A DNA stretch of 62,500 nucleotides from Glandiceps talaboti (taxonomy: Eukaryota; Hemichordata; Enteropneusta; Spengelidae). Numbering within the stretch: the first letter of the stretch is position 1; each line of letters opens with the position of its first letter. Of the stretch, positions 12,780-24,159 are shown in pieces. The stretch is taken from positions 2,380,001 to 2,442,500 of the forward strand of contig NC_135562.1 in NCBI RefSeq assembly GCF_964340395.1, given 5' to 3'. The translations under genes were made by a program, and so were the position numbers. The notes beneath the pieces were generated by a model. It saw nothing but the letters and a program-made list of their open reading frames with translations. It did no database searches and was not told where the DNA came from.

Positions 12780-13490
12780 AATAATCGATCTTTCAATCAT
12801 CTTTATTGCATAACAACATGTCATAGAAAGCACGGTAAAGCATACAAAAATGACATACAGAAATAAAGTGAGTACAATACAGTCATTTAGTCAACTGCTG
12901 GAGGACTGTTTACATCAATAAGAAATTTTCCGAGGGGAAGTTTATCATCAGAGGCCAAAATGTGCAAAAACAACATGTGCCACATCGAGTACGACTGCAT
13001 GGAAATAAACGTAAACCAGCATTAACTTCCAATCCATGTATGGACCACCGTATCTCTTAGATTGGTATCACGACGCCAAGCTGCTTCACGAAATAATGAA
13101 TTGGTTAACCTATTAGAACGTAAGATATTAAAATGCGTGTATAGTATGTTCTTAACTGTAGTGGGAAAGGGATGGTATGTTAGAGCCAATACGGGACGAT
13201 TGGTATTACTCTTGTGATCATGTGATTTGATACAAGCTTCCATAGACAAAGATGACATCTTTTGTAAAGTCGCATTGGTAACCGACACTGGATAACCCCG
13301 TTGGTGGAAGTACGTGCAAAATTTAGCAGATCTTTCCCTGAAATCCAAATCGCTACTACAAATACGACGTAAACGAAGTAATTGTGAATAGGGAATACAA
13401 TCTTTACACTTATTAGGATGTGCTGAACCATACTGCAAATATATTGGTGGAGGGTCTGTGGTAGGTTTAGTATAAGCAGAAATAGATTCA
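12780..13490 (-). mobile_element. Decayed Penelope-like retroelement fragment
   Basis: Read on the minus strand, 13490-13029 encodes a retroelement-like stretch. It includes IPYSQLLRLRRICSSDLDF, a YFHQRGYP motif and NLRDTVVH. These resemble the region after the reverse transcriptase core and before the GIY-YIG endonuclease in Penelope-like elements. Just downstream, in another frame, FPCSRTRCGTC resembles the cysteine-rich linker that follows, so a frameshift has broken the ORF. An AATAAA on the minus strand lies near 12807. The RT catalytic region is missing and the 5' side runs directly into CATC/CATA tetranucleotides. Family assignment is from remembered motifs; another non-LTR class is possible. 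Confidence 0.6.
13029..13490 (-). pseudogene. Truncated retroelement ORF (Penelope-like, connector region)
   Basis: About 150 residues in one open frame, beginning around ESISAYTKPTTDPP and ending HTWIGS before a stop. The frame continues upstream into translated microsatellite (repeated YVCM and DGWM), which is not real protein. The conserved blocks are a YTKPTD-like stretch, the IPYSQ..RLRRIC block, the RGYP block and a terminal NLRD block. The catalytic YxDD of reverse transcriptase and the GIY-YIG nuclease are absent from this frame, so it is a dead fragment. Confidence 0.6.
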
Positions 13491-13577
13491 CCATCCATCC
13501 ATCCATCCATACATACATACATACATACATACATACATACATACATACATACATACATACATACATACATACATACA
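13490..13577 (+). repeat. (CATC)n-(CATA)n microsatellite
   Basis: Tetranucleotide run changing from CATC to CATA units, directly abutting the 5' end of the retroelement fragment. Confidence 0.92.
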
Positions 13578-14049
13578 AATTATTTTATAAGTTAAAATCC
13601 AAAATAAATACCCAATCCCCATCCCACTTGAAGTTGTTTGGTGTTTCAAATAACTATTTGAACTTCAAAGCAACGATCATAATCAGAGGGTTGTTTCGCC
13701 GCGAAACCAAGCAATCGTTATACAGTTGTGTAAACTGTTATCAGCTGATCAAACAAATGAATTACAGAGACTTTATTTATCACTCCTTAAAAATCAGGTC
13801 AGAAGCAAATAATTTAATGGAACTATAACATATTTTGGTAAGTTTGTAATTGTATGTTTGGCCAAGGGACTCTGACTGCAATAAAGTGACTATATGGAAT
13901 TGTAATAGTACATATTTATGCTTGTTGTATGACGAACACGGGGTCACTGAATGTACAAAAAAAACCTTTTAATGACCCAAAACGCAATGTCATCAATTGT
14001 GTAGGGCACCATCAAAACTTGCGTATGAAAGATATTCGGTTTTTGTAAG

Positions 14050-14167
14050 TTAGTTTGTATGTGTATTGTGTGTATTGTGTGTGTGTGTTTGTGTGTTTGT
14101 TTGTTTCTTTTGTTTGTTTGTTTGTTTGTTTGTTTGTTTGTTTGTTTGTTCGTTCGTTTGCTTGTTT
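14050..14167 (+). repeat. (GT)n and (GTTT)n microsatellite
   Basis: GT-rich run followed by about a dozen GTTT units. The ORFs here on both strands are translated repeat. Confidence 0.9.
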
Positions 14168-15230
14168 ACATGTTGTTGTTTTTCCGTCAGTGGTGAGCCG
14201 TTTTACTTTCTCTTTACTGAAAACAATCTCGAGCATATGCAGACGTGACATCACTGTTTACCATCTAAGTTCACAGGAATTCTAGAGAGAAACGGTGTCC
14301 GATACCACTATGGTCTCCCCATTAATACTAGCCACTGAAGAACATTCATTTGAAATACCAGTTGTAGGCTTACAGCAGATCGGTTCTGCTGTCATATTCG
14401 TGCTGGCCCATGTACATTTTCAAGTTCCAGGACAAAATGCAGTGCTCCAGGGCCGGCCTGACGACCCAGTATAAAAGAGCGTTCCATTTATCTAATACGT
14501 TTTAATTAATGGTCATTATATCTTATATTTCCTTTAAACTAGACTGCACTTAAAACTGCAACACTGTATCTGTTTTTCTATGTATAACCTAACAAGTTGT
14601 ATGTATCCAGGACGGCAGCAGAATATGCATGGCCGCGAGGCAGGCGATAGAACGTTGTACTCCAATGTTCAATTTTCATTTGTTTTAATTCACCTTCACA
14701 TCCATTAATCAATACGAGACGCTGATGAGAAGTCACAGGCTGACGTTTTCGTCTTTTCGGCGAAGGTGTATTGCTCGGATATCTAAGTTTTTTTCAACGA
14801 AACTAACATTATGATGGAAAATTTTATCAGTCGCACAAGTGTACAGGATATCGCGATTTAGTGATGAAAGCCATAATGAGCTGACAGCTGGCCTTTTGAT
14901 ATTTCATTGTTGTACTGTTCTATACAAGGTATATGCAAATCAAAACTTTGTTTTTAACCGGGCATATTTTTAACCATTGACGGTGATTTAACTCTTTGCA
15001 AAAGTCCGAAAGTTGTGGAGGAAAATGACACAGACGTCTGAATGATACATATCGAACATTGTAAAATGAAACGAAAACGATGTTTGGTGTGAATTATATC
15101 GAAAACCAAATTTGCACGTCACAGAACACTAAAATATCAAATGCAAACGGATGTTTTGAGTAAGTTTTGTCATAGGTTGGACGCGATCACACTATTTACA
15201 TTTTGATCACAGACTATCTGTGATTTGATT
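14168..15230. other. No gene seen
   Basis: No ORF with recognisable motifs, no obvious RNA gene and no tandem repeat. Confidence 0.45.
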
Positions 15231-15700
15231 TTTAGGTGTTAATAGTCAAGTCGTCCACAACATTGCCGAGTAGTGCCGATTGGTACGCTTCCACGGCCGT
15301 ATAACACCAAGAAACAGTCTGTGATAATACATAGTCTAGCTGCGAGACATTCGGGCATTCCTCTTACTTCCGATACGACAAGCATCTCGTATCGGAAAGC
15401 CCGAGGGCCTAGCAGAAATAGACTAACGGTGAAAAGAGAACAACTCCACACTCAGAGACATTCGACAATGGCGGCACGTACGTATACGTAACGAATACGT
15501 AAAATATACAGTGTGCAAAACAAGACTGGAAGCTGGAACAAAAGACTTAAGTGTACGCTTAGTCTACGGAACTGTAGATTTCGGCAGACTTAATGTCTAG
15601 TATACTGTTCGTATACTTCAGTACACGAAGCGCATATGTGAGATCTGCAGATACAGTAGATTTACGTAGATTCATGTCTATTCAACTTTTTGCCCAGTGT
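15231..15700. other. CpG-rich island-like stretch with hairpin
   Basis: CG dinucleotides are much denser than in the neighbourhood. A perfect 11-bp stem, TTCCGATACGA (15368-15378) and TCGTATCGGAA (15387-15397), encloses an 8-base loop. From 15470 onward the sequence is rich in ACGTATACGTA-type words like those at 1-180. It could be an LTR or transposon fragment, or a promoter. Overlapping ORFs of about 70 codons on both strands (15239-15491) show no motif. Confidence 0.3.
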
Positions 15701-16727
15701 CAATTGTCGATTATAACACTCAAATATTACATTCACAGTGAACTGTAAGCATTGGCTGATAATAATTAATTTTTTCATTTTCCTGCCATTATTATTGAAA
15801 CAAAATTTACGTTTCGTCAAATTTTGGGCAATTATACCTCCATTTTCGACTGATATCGTAAAAATAAGAATTCTAATTAATTTAATGACAAAATTGTGAT
15901 TAATAGAATGTTTAATTTCATTGGACGTATTTTCATTAGAAACTCAGAGTAGCCATATTTAGTGGATAACATATGTTTAGTAATAAACGTAATAAATATT
16001 TAAGTCACGTGACTAATATTGACCGGTTCATACAAATAGGGTAATATGATGTGCCAACAGTTGGACTAATGTGCGGCGATCGATCTATCTACACTACCAA
16101 CGTCATAATTTATGATCGATTTCCAATTAATATTCACATTGCACTTGACCTTTCATCTGGTTTATTTCCCCACAAATAAAATTGTCATAAAACAGTGCAA
16201 CAGCAACAATCGCAATAACACTGTCACTTAGCAATACAAAAATAATCTCGTGAATTCGAACCGCAACATATAACTTTTCCCGCTCTTGCGTACAGCAGCT
16301 GAGTAACCTGCGGCAAAATGATAAAAAACTGACATCATCTCTAAATTGGTAGATCCACTAACCAAAAGCAACATATCAGCTGTATTGAATGTGTTGATAT
16401 GAGACCACGGTTACGTGTAGGCTGTTTATTTCCAACGTATTATTAAAGTAATGGTCATCCAAGCCCACAAGCAATAGTGGTAGCTTCTATCTGATCAAGT
16501 CGTGCAATCGCACAACTTTAGGCACGTAGAACAGTTTAATACGGCTCTTATGTTGCATAACAGGGGCCATATATACTCAAAAACCAGTTTGAAATATTTT
16601 TAAAAGTGCTTTAATAGTCTAATTCAAGCTTTACAACACAACCTTCAATTTTGGAGTTGGACTGACAATATTTCAAGTATCTTCAAAATGGAAATTCATC
16701 TGTGTTGGTAAACCATGGTATTCAGAT
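15701..16727. other. AT-rich, no gene seen
   Basis: Only short reading frames; no RNA gene or repeat array recognised. Confidence 0.45.
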
Positions 16728-16944
16728 TAATATTTGTTCCAAACACAACTTTGAAAATTTTACCTGAAATTTTCGACTGCACACTTCAGTCTTTGTCAAC
16801 ATACTGAGTACACGTGACATCATAGACACGTGAGCCTACAAATAAATGAGTACTGTTTAGTGGTTCAATCTGTTGACAAAGACTGAAGTGTGCAGTCGAA
16901 AATTTCAGGTAACATTTTCAAAGTTGTGCTTGGAACAAAAGTTA
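16728..16944. mobile_element. Small foldback MITE-like hairpin
   Basis: The left arm 16736-16800 is the reverse complement of 16872-16936, with only about one to three mismatches over 65 bases. Weaker pairing extends outward to about 16728 and 16944. The intervening loop of about 70 bases is unique and contains CACGTG words. Such a near-perfect hairpin of about 210 bases is typical of a recent MITE, or could give a structured RNA if transcribed. Confidence 0.7.
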
Positions 16945-18536
16945 AATTCAATACTATATTCCATGTTACTATAGCAACATCTACATATAAACCCATTTGT
17001 TTCTAACTTGCCATGAAAGAAACAAACAACAAACCTGACAACGACTCGCCAAGTTAAGTTAAATCTCCTATTGACATGACAACTATTTCCAATGTTATGA
17101 ATTGAAGTCCTGGGTCTCCAAGCATACACTGATTTCTAAAAATCGTTTCAAAGCAGAGGCCAAACACTCAACAACAAATTTAATTTGGGCGTTGTCTTTC
17201 TGTCCTAACATATTCCATTGTACATAACATTCACATGTAATTACAAATGTACTACCAACTCGAGGCGGTGCACACGTACCGCAGTATTCTAAACCATCGT
17301 AAACACTTAAAGACACTTGTTGTTATCCACAGCGAGTTATTTCAATAGTTACTACTGACTGAGAAGTTTGTACTCTGTGCCAATTATTTCCCCGTAACGG
17401 CTACCAACAATAGATTTATCGTTGCGTTGTGGAGTGGAATTATCAACATTGTTCACAAACAATGTGTGCCCTGAGTTCAACTAAAACAAACAAAATACAG
17501 GACAATAAAGAAAGGAAGGGGGCTAACAACTCTAACGGTTTCTGGGGTACAGTTATGTCCGACAGTTAGATCTGAGGTTCGTTCGGAGAAATTACAGGCA
17601 CACATTTTATTTGAAGGGGCACAGTCTGTAGCTTTGGTTTTCTTCAAGTGAGTAATCATGATACATGTATTCCTATCGTACTTACTGCCATGAAACCTAG
17701 TTGACAATCGGTGAAAACAAAACACGTGTGTAGATGCCATATTTTTTACGTTAATGAATTACGTCATCCTTCCGATTAGGATACGTGCATCAAGGTCATA
17801 TCTAAACTAGTAACAGTGTTGCATTCTCGCAAACCGCAGCTGTTATTTCTTCCGCTACGGTGTCGTAAAAGAGGCTGTGGTTTACGACGATGCAGTGTTG
17901 ATAACGAACAGCTATAGCCGTAGTCATGTTGTTCTGTTCCACGGGATATTGACATCAATGGATGTCAGGATGAGGTGTTTTGGTGCATGATTTCATACCA
18001 AGACATCCATGACGTCACGTGGCTTGTCCTATGTGAAAAAAAGAACAACACAAAAACAAATACAAAAGCATTCATACCTTTAAAGCTCAGACCTACAATT
18101 ACTTTTTAATGACAATGCTTCTTTTCAAGGTATTCCGAATACAATGAACCCACTGTGTAAGAAGACAATAACACTATGGTTGCTTAGTTGATACGAAGTA
18201 CGAGTATAGATGCCCCCGTATACGCACAGAGTAAACTATTTTTTGTTGAGCAGTACAAGTTGACAGAAATCAATGATACTTATGCCTAGATGTAATTGAA
18301 CTCGAAAACTATCACAGCTACTTGCTGTCACACTCTGAGACGTACACTTACTCACACGAATAAAAGACGGTATGACATCACGTACTTGGCGACAGAGTGG
18401 AGTTTATTCAATGTAAATATGTCGGATCAGATTTATTATTAGAACGTACTTTTTCCCTCTAGTACACTCAATATGCCATACCATCTAGTATATGGATATA
18501 CTGTTGTTTAGAGCTGCAAACATTAGAAAAGAGGCG
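16945..18536. other. No confident gene; one weak ORF
   Basis: A 73-codon minus-strand frame at 17095-17316 is cysteine-containing and not repeat-derived, but I recognise no domain or splice partner. The segment 17815-17895 has a reverse-complement relative at 50546-50640 and is a dispersed repeat. Confidence 0.35.
17815..17895 (-). repeat. Dispersed repeat copy 1
   Basis: The reverse complement contains CGTCGTAAACCACAGCCTCTT, then TTTTACG.CACCGTA and GAAGAAATAACA. The same words occur in order at 50546-50640 in an intron of the second ODC gene. Confidence 0.6.
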
Positions 18537-18600
18537 ATGTCTGTCTGTCTGTGTGTCTGTGTGCCTGCCTGCTTGCCTGCCTGCCTGTCTGTCTGTCTGT
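18537..18600 (+). repeat. (TGTC)n/(TGCC)n microsatellite
   Basis: Imperfect tetranucleotide run alternating TGTC and TGCC units. Confidence 0.88.
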
Positions 18601-18830
18601 CATAGCTTTAAAGTAACGATTATTCAATGTAATTAATATGTTCTTATTTTTCTTCCAGTACTTACCAAACTGACGCCCTGAATTTTGGGTCTGTGAGGGC
18701 GCTGTTTGCAGACTAAGTGTGCAGGGAGTTATGCAGCTTCTGGACGGATTAGACAGATTTATTTACAAGTATCCTCCAGGAGTAACGAAGACATCCGTCC
18801 ATAAAATATAACATTTGAGTCTTGATTATC

Positions 18831-18952
18831 ATGCAAACCATGTTATGATTTACTACGATGGAAAACTATGTACTATGCTATTATGCAAACCATGTTATGA
18901 TTTACTACGATTGAAAACTATGTACTATATTGATATTATTATGCAAGCTATG
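18831..18952 (+). repeat. 52-bp tandem repeat, about 2.3 copies
   Basis: ATGCAAACCATGTTATGATT starts at 18831 and again at 18883, nearly identical for a whole unit, with a degenerate third start at 18941. Confidence 0.8.
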
Positions 18953-18974
18953 TCACCTGAAACAGAACATCTAT

Positions 18975-19028
18975 ATTGTTTTTCGTAAAAAAAATTGATA
19001 CATTGTTTTTCGTAAAAAAAATTGATAC
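18975..19028 (+). repeat. 27-bp direct repeat, two copies
   Basis: ATTGTTTTTCGTAAAAAAAA followed by TTGATAC is present twice head to tail. Confidence 0.85.
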
Positions 19029-19234
19029 ATTTAATTCTATATGCATTATTTGGTGATGTTCCATAGAACAAGACAACATCATATTAGCATATTTTTGAAA
19101 AATTATCAAATACTACGGTGGGGAACATTAGTTTTATTATTTTTCCCCGAGAGACAAATGTTTCTGTCTATAAGATGAATATTTATGGACAAATTTGAAC
19201 ATCTCTCCAGTTATTTTATAATTCTATATATTCG

Positions 19235-19468
<234 letters not shown>

Positions 19469-19904
19469 ACATGTACTATGCAAAACTAATTATACTTTTG
19501 ATGATATCGTTAATCATATAATCTACACCCAGTGATTTATATGGCGACGAAAAAGTAACAGATCTTAAATATTAAACGATTTCCTGTATCATTGATCTTA
19601 ATAAAGGTTGCGTACTGGGAGGTATAGACTTACAGATACTTTGAGTTTTTTCATAGTTTTATTTTATAAGATATGTAAATGATTTATTCACATGTAAAAA
19701 CAATATATTCTAGTGAGGAGTTTACCTTTAAACAGAAGTAATCAATCTTAATTTTACTAATGAACATTAAAGTACTGATTTGTAATCTAGTCAAATGTGA
19801 CAAAACGAAATTCATGGTTTTACAGTAAGCTTATTTATATAGAACAATTTTATTGCCAGCACACAAGAACAGTGAGGCAATACTTTCCTGTGTGATATGC
19901 ATTT

Positions 19905-20150
<246 letters not shown>

Positions 20151-20480
20151 CAATCTTTTTGGTTAGCCGTCTTTCTGTCGTACATCGACGTCCCCTTTTC
20201 ATGTCATTTTTGTATTGATAACGATGTAATATAATTAAATACTAGTAATATAAAATAGGCTTGCAATATATTCTAAAGCTATGTACAAATGTATATCAGT
20301 ATAGTACAGGCATGTATTTTAATAAATTCACCATTACGTACGGATGTACGGATGGTTGTATTGACGTCTATCTGACCGGGTGAAAATGATCGAGGAAATA
20401 TATGTAGATTAAATATTAGCACTGTTTGTCAGATGTGGCATAGCATTCATTATGGATGTGATGACATGGGTCGTTGTGCT

Positions 20481-20580
20481 TGTTGCGTTGCGTTGCGTTG
20501 CATTGTGTTGTGTTGTGTTGTGTTGTGTTGTGTTGTGTTGTGTTGTGCTGTTTTGTGAAGTTGCGTTGTGTTGCGTTGCG
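20481..20580 (+). repeat. (TTGCG)n/(TTGTG)n pentanucleotide repeat
   Basis: Pentamer units vary between TTGCG and TTGTG. The same motif class recurs at 61231-61298 and, in complement, at about 48495-48655. Nothing gene-like lies in 20581-21469. Confidence 0.88.
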
Positions 20581-21469
20581 TGGTAGTACGATTAGAGTAT
20601 ACAGTCAGTGAGTAGTACACTCTACCCTAGTCGGACACTTGGTGGCGCTGGATCCGGATACACCAGCTGTATGTTTGGTTCATAGGAAAATTTAACAATA
20701 AGTGTGTATATGCATGGATGTATACTATTAGTACACCCATGGTACATGTGTACTGTCAGTTCTCTTTGGGTACAGCATATGCAACTGACTATATACATGT
20801 GTATATAGGGGTATATACATAGTGACATTAGCATATGGGAACATATTGTAATTCTTGTATAGAAACATGGTTCATATTGATTTGTAATGACTCTGTCATT
20901 CATGTTTGTCGTATGTATCTATGTGTTGTTTGTTTTCGTAAACATAACTAAGCCTGAACCTCTGTCGTTGGTGGCGCCCGCTAAGAGTAACCCTCTCCAT
21001 ATCTCTGTTCTTGTTGTAACATCTTCAAAATGATTTGGGTGGTCACATTGAAAAAGTAAATGTGTCTGTCTGTACATGTTACTTTTAATTCATAATCCCA
21101 CTTTTAACAGTCTAAGTGCCTTAGAAATGACAAGTCAAGTCAGACGAATATAAACCATTAATTTTAAAGGTTCTTAATTTCAGAGATTAAACTGTCGTCC
21201 AGACACGCTCGCTCTATTGGTGATGCAGATCTAGAGACGTTGTGATATACTTTCTGATCTGGCCGTAGATGGCGTCAAGTAATGGCCAGATTCAATAGTT
21301 TCTAATGGGGTCGGTCAGATCAAGAGAAACATATAGATAAAAAGAACCATCCTTGCAAAATCAACCTATCCGAAGATGTTAATCCTTTGTCACATGGCCG
21401 ATTGAAAGGAAACAATAGTCTTTGTCCACAGGTCATAACTATGGTAATTGCCTTCTTAGAATCCACATG

Positions 21470-21722
21470 TTGGCTGGAAGGTACACATAATTGCTTGACA
21501 GTATTAATAGAATTCCTGCGATTGGTTGAAGGTACACGTAATTGCTTGACAGTATTAACATTCCTGTGATTGGCTGGAAGGTACACGTAATTGCTTGACA
21601 GTATTAACATTCCTGTGACTGGCTGGAAGGTACATAATTGCTTGACAGTATTACAATTCCTGTGATTGGCTGGAAGGTACACATAATTGCTTGTATTAGA
21701 ATTTCTGTGATTGGCTGGAAGA
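21470..21722 (+). repeat. Minisatellite, period about 48-54 bp
   Basis: Units start at about 21471, 21522, 21571, 21620, 21668 and 21711. Each contains GGCTGGAAGGTACAC.TAATT, GCTTGACAGTATTA and CCTGTGATTGG. The last unit is partial. Translated frames over it are repeat artefacts. Confidence 0.88.
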
Positions 21723-22354
21723 TAATTATCTTTTAATTAATTCATGTCCAGTAATTGGTTGCAGTGTCTTTTAACAACACATTTGATATAATGAAAGGAA
21801 ATTAACTTTTTTGTCATTAGAATTTATATTTTCAATTAAAACGCAGGGAAGCATGTTTGAAAATTAATTGCGAATTCTAAAATTTTCCCTTAATTGGATG
21901 GCCTCATATTCTTGATACAATATCTACATTTCCCTTCGGAGGCAGCTAATCTGACCAAACAAACATGTTTTTATTAAAGAATGCATCTATTGTCAACACT
22001 GGCTTTCAAATTCTCTTCAGTCTCTTAGGAGAGGGATGCAAATTCGCTAGTGGGTGTGTGAATATAATGTATATATATATTATTTATTTGCCAGAGGTCG
22101 AAAAAACAACAACCAAATTCCCATATCAAGTGAGGAAAATGAAATAATCAAGTAATCACATCGCCAATGAGAAAAAAGTATATATAAGGATATATAATAT
22201 TGAATGTTGACACCATTAACATTTGAAATCATTCTGTTTCCATAGTTATAGAGCTTGCTTGTTGGGCTTCAAGGCACATAAAATTGATTGCTAATGCTAA
22301 ATTTAATATTGCTGCAAGGTTGTTCAAATGTCAACCCACAAGCATCTGTCACGT

Positions 22355-22935
22355 GTTGGGGTGTGGCTGGTAGACTGTGATGGGTGGAGGGGTATGCCTG
22401 GCAGACTGTAATGGGTGGAGGGTGTGCCTGCCAGACTGTGAGGGGATAAGGATGGGATGGGATCATATCCTTATGAAATGGTATTAAATCAACTTTAAAT
22501 TTAAAAGACAACCCACAAGTGTATGTGATGGTATGTGACTGGCAGACTGTGAGGGATGGAAGGGTGTGGCTGGCTGACTGGGGGTGGAATGGTGTGACTG
22601 GCAGACTGTGAGTGGTGGAATAGTGTGGCTGGCTGACTGTGAGGGATGAAGGGGTTTGACTGACTGGCTGACTGTGAGGGATGGAGGGGTGTGACTGGTT
22701 GACTGTGAGGGGTGGAGGGGTGTAACTGGCAGACTGTGAGTGGTGGAATGGTGTGGCTGGCTGACTGTGAGGGATGGAATGGTGTGGCTGGCTGACTGAG
22801 GGGTGGAATGGTGTGGCTGGCTGACTGAGGGATGGAGGGGAGTGACTGGCAGACTGTGAGTGGTGGAATGGTGTGGCTGGCTGACTGTGAGGGATGGAGG
22901 GGTGTGACTGGCTGACTGTGAGAGATGGGGGGGTT
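22355..22935 (+). repeat. GT/GA-rich minisatellite, period about 40 bp
   Basis: Degenerate units built from GGTGTGGCTGGCTGACTGTG and AGGGATGGA, about a dozen copies. A flank with TTTAAATTTAAAAGACAACC-like sequence recurs at about 22490 and 22960, suggesting a higher-order unit. The 248-codon minus frame over it (Ser/Pro/His-rich) is a consequence of the repeat. Confidence 0.85.
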
Positions 22936-23800
22936 GACATGCTATATTGAATTAGGTTTAAATTTAATAGACAATGATGAACAAAGGGTACATGTACATC
23001 ACCTGAAATGCACAAACAGACATTGACAAGATACAGTGAAATATCATAATATTAAATACAGGGAGATATGCCGAATTATGATCAATGAAACTCAAATATC
23101 AGTAAGATTCAAATTTAACCATAGATAGTCTATATATTTAAATCTATAATTGTTTGGCCCTCATGTCTGTAATTACAAAATGAGAGAGGCTACTTCCATT
23201 TCAGCCAACACCTGCATTACATAATATTGCATACAGACTGAGACAATAGCCAATAAAGGGATGCTAAACCTGGGTAAATCATTGTCAAACTGTAATCAGA
23301 TAGGTATTTATGACTTACCTGTATGTATCACCACAGATATATCAGTGAGATAATATATTCATGGTATTACTTAATACATTAATGAATGTAAATGTAGGTC
23401 AGACTCAGAGATTTCGAATGTGAGGTCACAGAGACTTCTGTTTTAGAGTGGCTTGTTTTTACGCAAGCGATAGCTGTTAAACTCATTTCCAGTCATGCTT
23501 TCCTATCTTCAAAAGCATCAACAAAGTTGGTGAATAGCCTTTGGCAATGTGGTGTGCCATAATTTGTAACATGGGTTGTGGGAGGGGCGTGGATTGGGGA
23601 ATAAATCTCCCTCATACATAGTCCAACTTACATCATATCACTTGATTGTGATTATGCTACTTAACAGATTTGTGATCAAAATTTAGTGTGTACAATCTCT
23701 TGCATGTTTTTTTTAATGAATTCACATGGGTATCAAGTATAGGTGACACAAAATGTAGTCACATAACTGTCCAAAAGGATGATCACAGCTAGCCTATGAT
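22936..23800. other. No gene seen
   Basis: Unique AT-rich stretch between two minisatellites, with no ORF or RNA gene recognised. Confidence 0.45.
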
Positions 23801-24128
23801 CTGTGCACCTCAATCTAGTCTCACAGCAGACACAACTCTCACAGCCAATCTGTGCACCACAATTTAGTCTCACAGCTGACACAACTCTCACACCCAATCT
23901 GTGCACCACAATTTAGTCTCACAGCAGCCACAACTCTCACAGCTGATCTGTGCACCACAATTTATTCTCACAGCAGCCACAACTCTCACAGCTGATCTGT
24001 GCACCACAATTTAGTCTCACAGCTGACACAACTCTCACACCCAATCTGTGCACCACAATTTAGTTTCACAGCAGACACAACTCTCACAGCTGATCTGTGC
24101 ACCACAATTAAGTTTCACAGCAGACACA
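23801..24128 (+). repeat. 49-bp minisatellite, about 6.7 copies
   Basis: The start word CTGTGCACC occurs at 23801, 23850, 23899, 23948, 23997, 24046 and 24095, an exact 49-base period. Units contain ACAATTTAGTCTCACAG and ACACAACTCTCACA with a few substitutions. No unique spacers exist, so it is not CRISPR-like. Confidence 0.93.
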
Positions 24129-24153
24129 TCATGTTTTATACTGTAGGACGATA

Positions 24154-24159
24154 TTTATT
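24154..24159 (-). terminator. Possible poly(A) signal for the KLF gene
   Basis: AATAAA on the minus strand, 1.85 kb past the KLF stop. It is the last good signal before the minisatellite. Other AATAAA words occur nearer the stop, so the true 3' end is uncertain. Confidence 0.25.

Noticed and set aside
17095-17316. Possible small minus-strand gene or exon
   Set aside because: The composition is protein-like, but no family, signal peptide or consistent splice partner was found, so it is not called.
22269-23015. 248-residue Ser/Pro/His-rich minus-strand ORF
   Set aside because: It is the translation of the roughly 40-bp minisatellite; no unique protein segment or splice support.
23801-24128. 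Regularly spaced repeats resembling a CRISPR array
   Set aside because: The whole 49-base unit is repeated with no unique spacers, there are no cas genes, and the genome is clearly animal.
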